Assembly (NCBI RefSeq): GCF_002865645.1 | Contig: NW_020194549.1 | Coordinates: 1 to 64,000 of the forward strand | Length of the DNA: 64,000 nucleotides | From: Hyaloscypha bicolor E | Taxonomy: Eukaryota > Ascomycota > Leotiomycetes > Helotiales > Hyaloscyphaceae | Direction: 5' to 3' | Shown: positions 14,111 through 24,951 of the stretch, in pieces | Layout of the letters: every line of letters starts with the position of its first letter | Numbering within the stretch: position 1 is the stretch's first letter | Position numbers and translations under genes: made by a program | The notes under the pieces: generated by a model | What the model saw: only the letters and a program-made list of their open reading frames with translations | What the model was told of the DNA's origin: nothing | Databases searched by the model: none

Positions 14111-14507
14111 CACCTCAAACTTCTTTTGTTTTTATTTATCTACTCTTCATATATAATTCTTAATTACTTTAAAGTTTATAAGCTTATAGTACTATATTAA
14201 GACTTCAAGTTATGCCTTGAATTGAGCGGGTGCACGTGATTTCTCTTATTGGCTGGACTAAGCGAGCCGCGATTTTAGTGTGTTTTGAGACCATATTCTT
14301 TCAGGAAGAATTCAAGCTAGGAGTAGTTCAGAGGAATAAATAGGAATTTGATTTTGTTTTAAATTACATAGATAGGACTAAAGGGTTAGAAAGGACACTC
14401 CCGCTTTAAATGCTATATTTAAGTATCGTGTCCCAATTATTAAGGGACGTTTAATGCCTCCAAATTATATACTCCTTATATTATTAATCCTTTTGTCTTA
14501 CTATATC
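14111..14507. other. Moderately AT-rich spacer, no gene seen
   Basis: This sequence leads from the GC-rich fold-back island into the outer hAT element. It carries the relic repeat near 14,273 mentioned above and otherwise nothing I can identify. The last eight bases, ACTATATC, are the left target duplication of the outer hAT element. Confidence 0.5.
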
Positions 14508-14787
14508 TAGTATATTAAATAAATAGAATAGAATAGAGTAGTAGCTATTACTCTATTCTATTTATTAAAATTTACTCACTACTTATATTCTATTTATATT
14601 CTAATTAAGGTATTCAAGAATATTTATAAATACTTTAAGTAATACGCACGTGATTAGACACGTGATCTCACGTGAGAAGCTAGCTATATTAGGCAAAGCT
14701 CCTGCCTACTCCTGCTCTAGTACTACCTCTTTACTTAATTAGGCTTAGTAATTAAATCAAAGTAATAGATTCCGAGAAGAATAATTA

Positions 14788-15090
14788 TATAATAGGCATA
14801 CGTAATAGTATATAAATAGGTATTAGATATCGTGGATCTAGTTTCCTATTTTGGGTATAGCTTGTAATTAGAATCATATGGATTATATAGGATTTCCTAA
14901 TTAAGTAAAGGGCTTTGCATGCCTGGCTAAGTACTAGGAAATATATAGGGAGACACTCCTAGTTTTAGAAAGGGCATTAATTAGTCTCTTATTAGAATTA
15001 ATTCTTGGAATTAGTTATACTTGCAAGTATTACTCTATAGCTTACTTATCTTAATTACTTATATATTACCCTACTATTACGTGCCTTATA
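14788..15090 (+). repeat. Gypsy-B LTR (left, plus orientation)
   Basis: This 303-bp LTR begins TATAATAGGCATACG and ends CGTGCCTTATA. The less mutated solo copy at 22819-23121 and the copy at 22338-22640 share its length and boundaries in reverse complement. Loss of CA/TG shows RIP damage. Confidence 0.9.
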
Positions 15091-15359
15091 TTCTAATTAA
15101 TCCAACCTTTGGGGAGTAGTTTATTATAAGGTAGTCAAGCTATTAATAGACAAAATTACTAATAGCTAGAGTATTAATTAGAAGAAGCGCCTCTACTATT
15201 ACTAGGGCGACCTAGTCGGGCACCCAGGGAAGCGCCTAGTTAGCTACTCTAGCTATTACCTAATTAGGAGAAGGGAGTAAAACTCAGATATCCCTAGAAC
15301 TAGCTAGTAGGATAATAATAATAGAGAAGCTGGCGGCGGCTTATTATTATATTACTAAG

Positions 15360-18300
15360 TTAGAAGCAGAGATATAATAAAGAAAGGATCTAGAGGATTT
15401 GGAAGCTCAGATTCGCTATCTTAAGAATATTCGGATACCTATTATAGAACTTATTATACTACCGGTAGTATATTTGGTTTATAGGGCTTTAAAAACCCGA
15501 GAATTACTAACTTATAAGGGAAAGAGTATTAAGGAAGCCCAGGACTTCTTTTACTAGGCAGAGCTAAAATAGTATAAAGACAGCGGGATTACCTGGGCTA
15601 TAGATATAGTAAAGGTTATGTATTATACTTCCTGCTTTAAGGATATAGCCAGGAATATCTGGAAGTATAGGAAGTAATTAGTAGGCATTAATATTACGGA
15701 TTAGGAGATTTTTATTAAGTTTATAAAGGATTCTATCTTGGATCCGAAGAACTATAATAATAATGCCCTTACTAAGTTTAAGGATATAAAATAGTGGCCA
15801 GGTTAGAGTATCTAAAGCTTTATATCTTACTTGGATAGCCTATTAGATAACTTGGGATATATGGGTTTGCTATAAGAGTAGAATAACTTATTTAGTAGCT
15901 TGAGGTAAGAGATTCGGGACGAGATTAATTACTAAGGGAATGCTTTATAAGAAAGAGAGAAGCTTATTTCTATGGCCATAAAAGTCGAGAATAACTTGAA
16001 CTAGTCTACTTAATAGGAATATAATAATAAGCTAATGGATTAATAAAAGAAAGGAAATTAGAGAAAGGAGAAAAGAAATAATAAAAGGAAATAGAAGAAA
16101 AGTATATTCCCGTTATAAGATTCATATAACCGGGATAATAAAAGCATAGTAATAGGGTCTAATATAGTATTCATATCGGGATTTATAAGACCGGATATAA
16201 CTTGCTTTACTTACTAGAAGAAGAGTTACTATACTACTACTTGCCCAAATCGGGAAAAACCGACTTGCTATAATTATAATAAGTCTGGCTATAAGATATA
16301 TAAGTACCTAGAACTAAAGAAGCCAGGAAATAGATATGCCCCGTAATAATTATACTCGTTTATATTATAGAGGGCAAGGCCCCTAAAACGAGAATAGTAA
16401 TTAAGGTTACTATTAAGACGAGGAAAGGTAGGTAAAGGGTTAGAGTATTAGTTAACTCGGGTATAGAGGCTAATTATATAAAGAGGAAATTAGCCTTAGA
16501 TATAAGTATTTCGTTAATATTAAGAATAACTCCCTTATCCTTACTAGAGGGAAAGAGGATTTATTTATATAGAGATTATATTTTTGGGATTACTACCGAG
16601 GACACGCTAGGGAACTAAAGAGAGGCCAATATATACTTTATATTATATGATTTTAATCTAAACTATATTAATATAATACTTGGATTCCCATGGCTTTACT
16701 AGGTTAATCCCCTAATTTCCTTTAGGGAGGTAATATAGAGATACCAGATTTGACTATAGAAGATTAAAGTTCTAAATATCAGGAAGTTTACTAAAGTAGT
16801 AAAGTATAAGATATATGTTTTTCTATTAATTGCCTATCTTATAACGGACGGCCAAAGAATTACTACTATTACTATAAATAGGATAGCTATACTTTCCAGG
16901 AAATATTGGGACTTTCTCCGAGTATTCTCTATAGAGGCTATAGGTATATTACCCGACTATTATATAATAGAGTATTATATAGATCTAGAACCAGGATCTT
17001 AACTACTATATGGTCCTATATATACTTTATTAGAAAGGAAGCTTAAAGTTCTTCGGAAATATCTTAATACTAGCTTAGAAAAGGGGTGAATCCGTTATTC
17101 TACTAGCCTAGCTAATGCCCTAATTATATTTATTTTAAAGAAAGGAGGCGGCCTATATCTATATATTAACTATTGGGATCTAAACAGGATTATTATTAAG
17201 AACCGAACGCTATTACTACTTATTAGTAAGATAATAAATAGGCTTTATAAAGTAAAGATATATATAAAGCTAGACTTAAAGAATACTTATTATTAGTTAC
17301 GAATACGGGAAGGTAATAAGTAAAAGACGGCATTCCGAATATATTATAAATATTTTAAGTATTATATTATACTCTTTAGACTATCTAATACTCCGGTAAT
17401 ATTCCAGGTATATATTAATTATATACTAGTAGGCCTTATAGACATTATTTATATAGTCTATCTAGATAATATTTTAATTTATTTAGAGAATCCAGAATAG
17501 TATATAATAGTAATCCGATATATACTCGAGTAATTATAGTAATACTAGCTCTTTATAAACTTAGCAAAATACGAGTTTAATATAGAAAAAGTAAAGTTCC
17601 TGGGATTTATAATTAGCCCAGATAATATAGAAATAGAGGCTAGCCAGGTTATAGCTATTAGGGAATAGCCGGCCCTAAAGAATAATATTCGAGAAATCCA
17701 AATATTCCTGGATTTTACTAACTTTTACCGGAGGTTTATTTATAAATACTTTAGAGTAGTAAAAGGGTTAACTAATTTACTAAAAACTAGCGGAAAACCA
17801 CTATATTAGTTTAGCTAGACAGATAAGGCAAATAAGGCTTTTAGGGAGCTATAAATTATATTTATAATAGTACTAATTCTTTATTATTTCGACCTAGCCT
17901 TAAAGATTCGTATAGAAACGGATACTTTAGGATTCGCAGTTATAGGTATGATTTCCTAGCTCTTTAGTAAGAGAGCAGAAGCCAGGTAGTACCCTATTAC
18001 TTTCTATTTAAAAAAAATAACTATAATTGAGAGTAGGTATAAGACATATGGCTTTAAACTCTTGGCTATTATTCTGGTATTCCGTACTTAGTAGTATTAC
18101 CTGGTATATGCCCGGTATACTATTATTATTAAGACAGATTATAATAACTTGAAATACTTTATAACTAAGAGAAAACTAAATAGTTAATAGATAAGATAGG
18201 TAGAGAAGCTAGCTACTTTTGACTTTGTCTTAGAGTACTAGCCGGGATATAGTAATCCCGCTAATAGGCTATTAAGAAGGCTAGACTTTATAGTAGGTAT

Positions 18301-20110
18301 AGATAAAGATACTTTATTATTCACGCTTTATAATAAGCTATAGAATACAGAATAGAGAACCCTATAGGTAGTAGTAATAGGATACTATATTATTCCTATA
18401 ATACCGTAATATAAGGCCCAGGAGAAAGGAGGTAGGCACTTCTTAATTAGTAAGATACTAAGGAATTCCGAAGAGGAAGTTTATTTTAGTAATAGAGTAG
18501 TACCGGAAATACTATTACTTGAGCCTATTACTAGTATAGCTAGTTATAAATAATACATACCACGAATTCTAGCTATATAAATAGCTAGGTCCGAAATAGT
18601 ATATAAGGAAAGCAGAGAGATATTACTTAAACTACTATTATAGTACTAAAGGCTCGATTTATTAGTATAATACTAGTAGTATAAATAGTTCTTAAAAGGG
18701 ACCTTTACTAGAGCTATTAAGACTTGGGAACTTAATATATCTGGGTTATTAAGACATTAGGGCGCTATCTATATACTAAATAAGCCGGCTCTTAAAGAAG
18801 AATTACTATAAGCTAACCATAATAATCCTATAGGTGGGCATTTTAGTACTAGCAAAATACTAGAAATTCTCTAGAGAAAATACTTCTAGTAAAGTATAAG
18901 AAAGAACATAAAAGACTATATTAGAACTTGTCCTATATATTAACGGACTAAGGTAAAGAGATATCTGCCATATGGTATACTTAGTTCGTTTCCCCTCTTT
19001 TCTAAGCTATAGTAAGAAATTACTATGGACTTTATTATGGGGCTATTTCCTTCTAGATTTCGTAGTAAAGTATATAATTCTATACTTATTATTATTAATA
19101 GGTATACGAAAATAGTATAATATATTCCGACTACTAAGGAGGTCTCGGCTCCTAAGCTAGCGGAGCTATTTATATATTATATTATTAAAGACTTTGGTAT
19201 GCCTATAAATATAACCTCTAATAGAGGATTTGTCTTTATAAGCAAGTTCTAGTCAAGCCTATACTTCTACTTAAAGGTTTAATAATGGCTAAATATAGTA
19301 TTCTACCTATAAACTAATAAATAAACGGAGAATCTAAACCAAACTCTAGAATAATACTTGAGGTACTATACTAGTTACTAGTAGGATAACTAGGTAGTAA
19401 AGCTTATTCTTGCAGAATTCACATATAATAACTCTATATATTTAATAATAGGAATATCCCTATTCTATACCTTATATGAATTCTATTCTAGTATTGAATT
19501 ATATATTAAGGATAATATTCTAGAAGGAGAGGCGCCGGTAGTATAGGAAAGAATATAAAGGATTTAAGTAGAACGGGAGGCACTAGAGAAATAATAGTAA
19601 GAAATAGTAGATATATAGAAAAAGTACTATAATAAGAAATATATTAATAAGGAATTCAAGATATATAATAAAGTCATGCTTTATATAAAGAATATTTAAT
19701 AGCTATAACCTAGTATAAAGCTAGTGGACAGATATCTTAGCCCCTTTAAAGTTCTAGAAGTTATAGGAATATATAGACAGGTATATTGCTTGGAATTACT
19801 ACTATTATATCGGATCTATAATATTTTTCATATTTCTCTCTTGGAACCATAGTACCCGCAAGCTAGTACTATAGTAAAACCAGAGCTAGTTGAGATCGAG
19901 GGCAAAGAGAAATTCGAGGTAAAATCTATTATGGCTTATAGGGAAGGCAGAAAAGAAAGGAAGTATCTCGTTTATTAGAAGAGCTACTTACCGGCAGATA
20001 ACATATAGGAATTACTAAATAATCTAGAGAATATAGCTCAAGAATTATAAGAATACTTGGAAAAGAGTAATATCGCAATACTATTAGCTAAACGGAGATA
20101 TAAAAGATAA
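15360..20110 (+). pseudogene. Gypsy-B gag-pol remnant with chromodomain integrase
   Basis: In one dominant plus-strand frame broken by TAG/TAA the usual Ty3/Gypsy order can be followed. Gag precedes a zinc-knuckle relic near 16,200-16,320 in which some Cys codons have become Tyr. A protease-like region lies near 16,440-16,730. Reverse transcriptase lies near 17,100-17,650, with the active-site relic YLDNILIY near 17,460. RNase H follows (about 17,850-18,300), then integrase with a zinc-binding and DDE region (about 18,780-19,480). The end of pol, about 19,890-20,070, reads like a chromodomain: KYLVY*KSYLPADNI*ELL, where the two stops replace Trp codons. This places the element among chromoviruses. 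Trp-to-TAG changes are the expected RIP signature. It is not functional. Confidence 0.85.
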
Positions 20111-21477
20111 ATGCTTTTATTAGGAAACTATTAAAAAACCATATATTTATTCTTAGAAAAACCATACGAAAATTATTAAAAACTCTAATTTCTATACCTC
20201 ATAAATACCCTATTCTTGTAACTACTCTCTATTATCCTTATTATTATTCTTATTAGGATTCTCTCGAGAAATAGGTAGTAAATTAGCCTATAAAGCTATT
20301 AGCTATTAGTAAGAAATAAGGAAGAAGTAAGCTTACTTAATACCGAAGAATATTAACTATATTATTAAGAGCACTTTATACTTACGCCAAGCTAGTAAGA
20401 ATTACTTGACCTATTTCTTGGATTATTAGGGGAATTCATTAGCCTCAAATAATAGCTTTAATACAAGAAGTATATATAGTTTAGTATAGAAGAAAAGCAG
20501 TAATAGCCTTCTCTCTTTTGGGTAAAGAATAAGGAAGACGCTTATATGTATTAATAGCTTAAAGAAGGTAATTTAATTATACTATATATACTTGAGGAAC
20601 CTTGGATAGTATTAGAATAAGAAATAAAAGAAGGAATTTGTAACTTATAGGATTATATTTCTTATTCTTAGAGTAGTAATAATTATATACCGAGTAATTA
20701 TTACTCTTAATATAAGTAAGGTTAGGAAACTTAGTAATATTCTTGGAATATTAAAGATAATAAGGGCAAATCAAGAATATAGGAGTATTAGTTAAATAGG
20801 TAATAATAGGCTAATAAGTACTAAGAGAAGTATTTATCTTAATAAATAAAGAAGTAAAAGAGGGAATTAGAAAGGAACTTAAATAAAGCTTAAATAAGGC
20901 TTAAAGGAGCTTAAAGGAGCTTAAAGAAGGCTTAAAGAAGGAAGGCAAGGGACGAGGAGAAGCTGGGTATAGTATTATAATTAAGGAAAAGGAAGGTTAG
21001 TTAGTAGGAAAAGAGAGGCCTTTTTATAATACCCTTTCCCCGAATAATAATCGCAAATTCGGAACTAGCTTTATACTAGGAATACCCAGAAAATTTTAAA
21101 GAAGAGATTTATAAACGAATTAGAAGATCGGATTAACTTTTCTAAGCTCTTAGGCCTATAGAGTAATAATTTATTTGCGAATAGAGGCTAAGTTAGGATT
21201 TATGAACTAATTAGGAGATCGGATAAGCTTTATATTTAATAGTATATACTATATTCGTATTATCTTTATAAGAGGGAATTACTAGAGGCAATTTGCGAAC
21301 TAGCTAGGAAGAATTAGTAAACTATATCCTTAACTCTATTACCTGGCATAATAATAGAGTAATTATAAGAAGTCTTTGGGGAAAGCTAGTAGCCAGGAAA
21401 GTTTTAGGGAGATATTTATAAAGCTATTTGCAGTTTTCCCAGGCCTCTTGGGAATAAGGGCCTAGAGGAGAGATTAA
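20111..21477 (+). other. Post-pol region of Gypsy-B
   Basis: About 1.35 kb separates the chromodomain from the 3' LTR fragment, much more than the short leader usual for a simple chromovirus. It holds broken coding-like stretches and a short tandem run of AGCTTAAAGG-type units near 20,880-20,945. A purine-rich tract (CTAGAGGAGAGA near 21,462-21,473) sits just before the LTR and may be the polypurine tract. I cannot tell whether there was a third reading frame. Confidence 0.5.
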
Positions 21478-21538
21478 TATAATGGGTATATATAATAGTA
21501 TATAAATAGGTATTAGATATTATAGATCTAGTTTCCTA
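21478..21538 (+). repeat. Truncated Gypsy-B 3' LTR (61 bp)
   Basis: The first 61 bp of the LTR, TATAATGGGTATATATAATA onward to TAGTTTCCTAT, match the start of the left LTR. The sequence then jumps to inverted gag leader without any LTR terminus, so this is the breakpoint of the rearrangement. Confidence 0.85.
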
Positions 21539-21539
21539 T

Positions 21540-22337
21540 AGTTATCCTACTCTTATAGTAAACCCGTATATCCCAAGTTATCTAATAAGCTATCTAAGTA
21601 AAATATAAAGCTTTAGATACTCTAACCTAGCTACTATTTTGTATTCTTGAACTTGGTAAGGGTATTATTATTATAGTTCTCTGGATCTAAAATAGAATTC
21701 TTTATAAACTTAATAAAGGTCTTTTAATCCGTAGTATTAATGCTTACTAATTACTCTCTATATTTCCAGATATCCCTAGTTATATTCTTAAAGCAGGAAG
21801 TATAATATATAATCTTTACTATATCTATAGCTTAGGTAATCCTGCTATCTTTATACTATTTTAGCTTTACCTAGTAAAAGAAGTCCTAGGCTTCCTTAAT
21901 ATTCTTTCCCTTATAGGTTAGTAATTCTCGGGTTTTTAGAGCCCTATAAACCAAATATACTACTAGTAATATAATAGGTTCTATAATAGGTACCCAAATA
22001 TCCTTAAGATAATAAATCTGAGCTTCTAAATCCTCTAGATCCTCTTTCTATTATATCTCTGCTTCTAACTTAGTAATGTAATAATGAGCCGCCGCTAGCT
22101 TCTCTGTTATTATTATCCTACTAGCTAGTTCTGGGGATATCTGAGTTCTACTTCCTTCTCCTAATTAGGTAGTAGCTAGAGTAGCTAACTAGGCGCTCCC
22201 CTAAGTACCCGACTAGGTTGCCCTAGTAATAGCAGAGGCGCTTCTTCTAGTTAATACTCTAGCTATTAGTGGTTTTGTCTATTAATGGCTTGACTACCTC
22301 ATAATAAACTGCTTCCCGAAGATTAGATTAATTAGAA
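21540..22337 (-). repeat. Inverted copy of the Gypsy-B 5' leader and gag start
   Basis: This segment is the reverse complement of about 15091-15886, with mainly transition differences. It continues directly into the inverted LTR on its right, so it represents the 5' end of a Gypsy-B molecule in minus orientation. Confidence 0.88.
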
Positions 22338-22640
22338 TATAAGGCACGTAATAGCAGGGTAATATATAAATAGTTAAGGTAAGTAAGCTGTAAAGTAATG
22401 CTTATAAGTATAACTAATTCCAAGAATTAATTCTAATAAGAGACTAATTAATGCCTCTTCCAAAGCTAGGAGCGTCTCCCTATATATTCCCTAGTACTTA
22501 GCCAGGCATGCAAAGCCCTTTACTTAATTAGGAAATCCCATATAATCTATATAATTCCGATTGCAAGCTATACCCAAAATAGGAAACTAGATCTATAATA
22601 TCTAATACCTGTCTATATACTATTATATATACCCATTACA
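22338..22640 (-). repeat. Gypsy-B LTR (right, inverted)
   Basis: A complete 303-bp LTR in minus orientation. Its outer end still reads ACCCATTACA on the plus strand, that is TGTAATGGGT in element orientation, so this terminus escaped the TG-to-TA change seen in the other copies. It is followed by the AATTA target duplication. Confidence 0.9.
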
Positions 22641-22685
22641 AATTAGTTTATTATTATAGAAAATTAGTACTTAACTAGTATTATA

Positions 22686-23585
22686 TAGTATATTAAATAA
22701 GTAAAGTAAAGGAAAGTAATAAGTCCTACTTATACTTTATTTAGCCAAAATATGTCTTACTTATACTCTACTTAATACTCAATTAATATATACTTAAGTA
22801 ACTTAAGTAATAAGTTATTATAAGGCACGTAATAGCAGGGTAATATATAAGTAGTTAAGGTAAGTAAGCTGCGGAGTAACGCTTGCAAGTATAACTAATT
22901 CCAAGAATTGATTCCAATAAGAGACTAATTAATGCCCCTTCCAAAGCTAGGAGCGTCTCCCTATATATTCCCTAGTACTTAGCCAGGCATGCGAAGCCCT
23001 TTACTTAATTAGGAAATCCCATGCAATCCATATAATTCCGATCGCAAGCTATACCCAAAATAGGAAACTAGATCCATGACATCTGACACCTGTTCATGCG
23101 CTATCACGTGTGCCTATTATAGTTATATACAAGTACATATCCGTATAAGGGAGTCCCCCGACTTAATTATTAGCTTGAAACTTACTTTAAAAAGTTATAT
23201 TATATCTAAGAGTAAATAGAAGTCAAAATAAGCCCTATATATTTCTTTTCTTTTTAATTTAATATTTAGAAGTCACATATATTAAATAATACATAATTAC
23301 TATATTAATTTTTACTAGTATAATAAGTAGTATTAGAGGAATTTTAAGTAGTAAAAAAGATAATAAAAGTAAAGAAATATAATAAAGAGAAGAATTAAAT
23401 AGTATTTATAATATAAAGAGAGAGATATAATAGAATAAACCACGTAATAAGTAATTAAACTACTTAAGTAGTTAACTTTACTCTACTTAAGCTTAGTTAT
23501 AAAGAAGCTATTTATATTTTACTTAATATTTAATAAGTATATATTTAAGTAACTTAAGTAGTTTGAGTATTTCTTTAATATACTA
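22686..23585 (+). mobile_element. Inner hAT-like element, nested in the outer hAT
   Basis: The left end TAGTATATTAAATAAGTAAAG and the right end CTTTAATATACTA are inverted repeats (12 bp identical) of the same RIP-mutated CAGTGTGTCAAA type as the outer element. An exact 8-bp duplication, GTATTATA, lies at 22678-22685 and 23586-23593. Removing the solo LTR it contains (303 bp plus 5 bp duplication) leaves about 592 bp, near the family length of 574-583 bp. There is no open reading frame. Confidence 0.86.
22819..23121 (-). mobile_element. Gypsy-B solo LTR
   Basis: A complete 303-bp LTR stands alone in minus orientation inside the inner hAT element. The flanks are GTTAT at 22814-22818 and GTTAT at 23122-23126, a perfect 5-bp target duplication. 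A solo LTR with its duplication normally arises by recombination between the two LTRs of a full element. It keeps many more CA/TG dinucleotides than the other Gypsy-B LTRs, for example in its last 60 bp. Confidence 0.92.
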
Positions 23586-23700
23586 GTATTATATAAGTCT
23601 TAGCTTAGTTTAAATAGAGCTACTAATAAGTGCTTTAGTTATTTAATAATAATTAAGTAAACCTTGATTTTCCCATGGTCACGTGACTAGTAATTACTAG

Positions 23701-23740
23701 TATTCATGAGTATTCATGAGTATTCATGAGTATTCATGAG
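23701..23740. repeat. Tandem 10-mer TATTCATGAG x4 in hAT subterminal region
   Basis: Four exact head-to-tail copies of TATTCATGAG. Related GAGTA/TACTC-type arrays fill the corresponding ends of the hAT element at 39671-40244, so this is part of the element's subterminal repeat array. Confidence 0.9.
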
Positions 23741-23904
23741 TATATATTCTACTCTACTCTAATTTTTTTGAGAATTACGCTACTTATATTCTATTCAAGA
23801 TATTCATGAATATTCATGAATACCTTGAATACCTTGAATACTTTTTTGACACACTGGCTGCATCACGTATCGAGACCTGCATATATATTGAGACATGCAT
23901 CATA

Positions 23905-24064
23905 TCCGTTCAGCTGCCATAAGTTGCGCCTTTCCGTGATCAAATATACCGCCAAATGGCAGCGAATCAGAGATCTTAAATCGAAGACTCTAACAATATG
24001 ATTTGCTCATAGAGTTCGCTTAGATGAGCACGGGCCAAGGCGCAACTGGTGGCAGCGCAACGGA
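23905..24064. mobile_element. TA-flanked MITE, family 2 copy A
   Basis: A 160-bp element bounded by TA, with terminal inverted repeats TCCGTTCAGCTGCC... and ...GGCAGCGCAACGGA that extend inward to TTGCGCC/GGCGCAA. The interior includes CCGTGATCAAATATAC and matches copies B and C. No coding capacity. The TA duplication suggests mobilisation by a Tc1/mariner-type transposase. Confidence 0.82.
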
Positions 24065-24174
24065 TACTAAGACCTGCATTCTTTTCCACCTCATATGCAG
24101 TCTAGAGCTACGACGAGTCGCTGTAAGACATTGGCTTGCGGAAAGTACTGTAGGGATAGACACGTTAACGGTTA

Positions 24175-24303
24175 TCCCTTCGTCTGTTGAGACATTGCCA
24201 GCGCTAGCGGCTGCACGCGAATATCCCCCGTTCGGTCAAAATACAACAGTTTCCTCCACTCAGGCCATCCACATTTATACGGCCGCTAGCGCTGGCAATG
24301 TCT
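24175..24303. mobile_element. Palindromic MITE, family 1 copy 2 (truncated)
   Basis: The left arm starts after TA with TCCCTTCGTCTGTTGAGACA and continues through GCCAGCGCTAGCGGC. The right arm GGCCGCTAGCGCTGGCAATG ends near 24,303 without the outer part, so the element is truncated on the right. Its arms pair with each other at positions where they differ from copy 1. Confidence 0.78.
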
Positions 24304-24636
24304 ACAATATTGAAATGGCTGGTGCGCACGGACAGGCGCTAAGGATAAAACTCTGATTTTGAGCTCTTGTAAATCATGATCAATTGCATCAATTATATGC
24401 TGTATTACATGCACCTCAAATTGACCTTCTAACATATAATACTCAACGTCGCGATGAGTATACTTTATTTCGATCTTAAGAGATTGTTAAATTAAAGTAT
24501 CCGATCAGTTTTGCCAGTGAATGTTGATCCAGTCCTAGCTATGGGAGGCAATAACCATATAAATATAGGCGTGAAAAGGACTGAATTGAACGTAGCTGAG
24601 AGTAAAACAGTCACGTATCAGCTAAAGTAAGAGATA

Positions 24637-24788
24637 TCCGTTCAGCTGCCACCAGTATTGCCGGGTCCGTGCACATTTAAGCGAACAAATTATGTGGTCA
24701 AATTCTTTGTTTTCAGCCTTTTGATTAGCTAGAATTTGGCGTGTATATTTGATCACGGAATGGCGGTTCTGGTGGCAGCTGAACGGTA
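24637..24788. mobile_element. TA-flanked MITE, family 2 copy B
   Basis: A 152-bp element with ends TCCGTTCAGCTGCCACCA and TGGTGGCAGCTGAACGG. The interior is in the opposite orientation to copies A and C (TTTGATCACGG). It abuts copy C, the two sharing the TA at 24789-24790. Confidence 0.82.
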
Positions 24789-24790
24789 TA

Positions 24791-24951
24791 TCCGTTCAGC
24801 TGCGGTCAGGAACGCAGCGGGCCGTGATCAAATGTATCGCAAAGTTGTAGCGAATTAGAAGGCTTGGATCAAGAAATATAAATTATGATTTGCTAAAAGA
24901 GCTCGCTTAAAGGAGCACAGCCTACTGCGTTCCTGTTCGCAGCTGAACGGA
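24791..24951. mobile_element. TA-flanked MITE, family 2 copy C
   Basis: A 161-bp element with ends TCCGTTCAGCTGC and GCAGCTGAACGGA, TA on both sides, and inner arms AGGAACGCAG/CTGCGTTCCT. Its interior aligns with copy A (CCGTGATCAAAT..., ATGATTTGCT). Confidence 0.84.

Larger units (their letters stand above)
14788..22640 (+). mobile_element. Gypsy-B composite: LTR retroelement ending in an inverted LTR
   Basis: The unit starts with a plus-strand 303-bp LTR (14788-15090), then gag, pol and a post-pol region, and reaches the first 61 bp of a 3' LTR (21478-21538). There it switches abruptly to the reverse complement of its own 5' end: inverted gag leader (21540-22337) and an inverted complete LTR (22338-22640). 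The 5-bp flanks are AATTA at 14783-14787 and AATTA at 22641-22645. The host hAT sequence resumes exactly after the second AATTA, as checked against the intact hAT copy near 40 kb. So the rearranged molecule seems either to have been inserted as one piece or to have been remodelled strictly inside its borders. Confidence 0.85.
14508..23856 (+). mobile_element. Outer hAT-like non-autonomous element, split by nested insertions
   Basis: The left end, TAGTATATTAAATAAATAG at 14508, is the RIP-mutated form of the terminal repeat CAGTGTGTCAAATGAGTAG seen in the related element at 39671-40244 (differences are only C-to-T and G-to-A). The right end reads TTTGACACACTG and stops at 23856. The flanking 8 bp are ACTATATC (14500-14507) and GCTGCATC (23857-23864), identical apart from three RIP-type transitions. 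CAGTG ends and an 8-bp duplication are hallmarks of hAT transposons. After subtracting a Gypsy-B composite with its 5-bp duplication and an inner hAT with its 8-bp duplication, about 583 bp remain, close to the 574 bp of the simple copy. There is no transposase. Subterminal GAGTA/TACTC-type repeats lie at both ends. Confidence 0.85.

Noticed and set aside
23701..23740. Telomere-like or CRISPR-like repeat
   Set aside because: The 10-mer TATTCATGAG array is the subterminal part of a hAT element and has no spacers or telomere motif.
24024..24356. 110-codon open frame on the plus strand
   Set aside because: It runs from one MITE (copy A) through the truncated palindromic MITE; its codons follow repeat boundaries, not a protein family.
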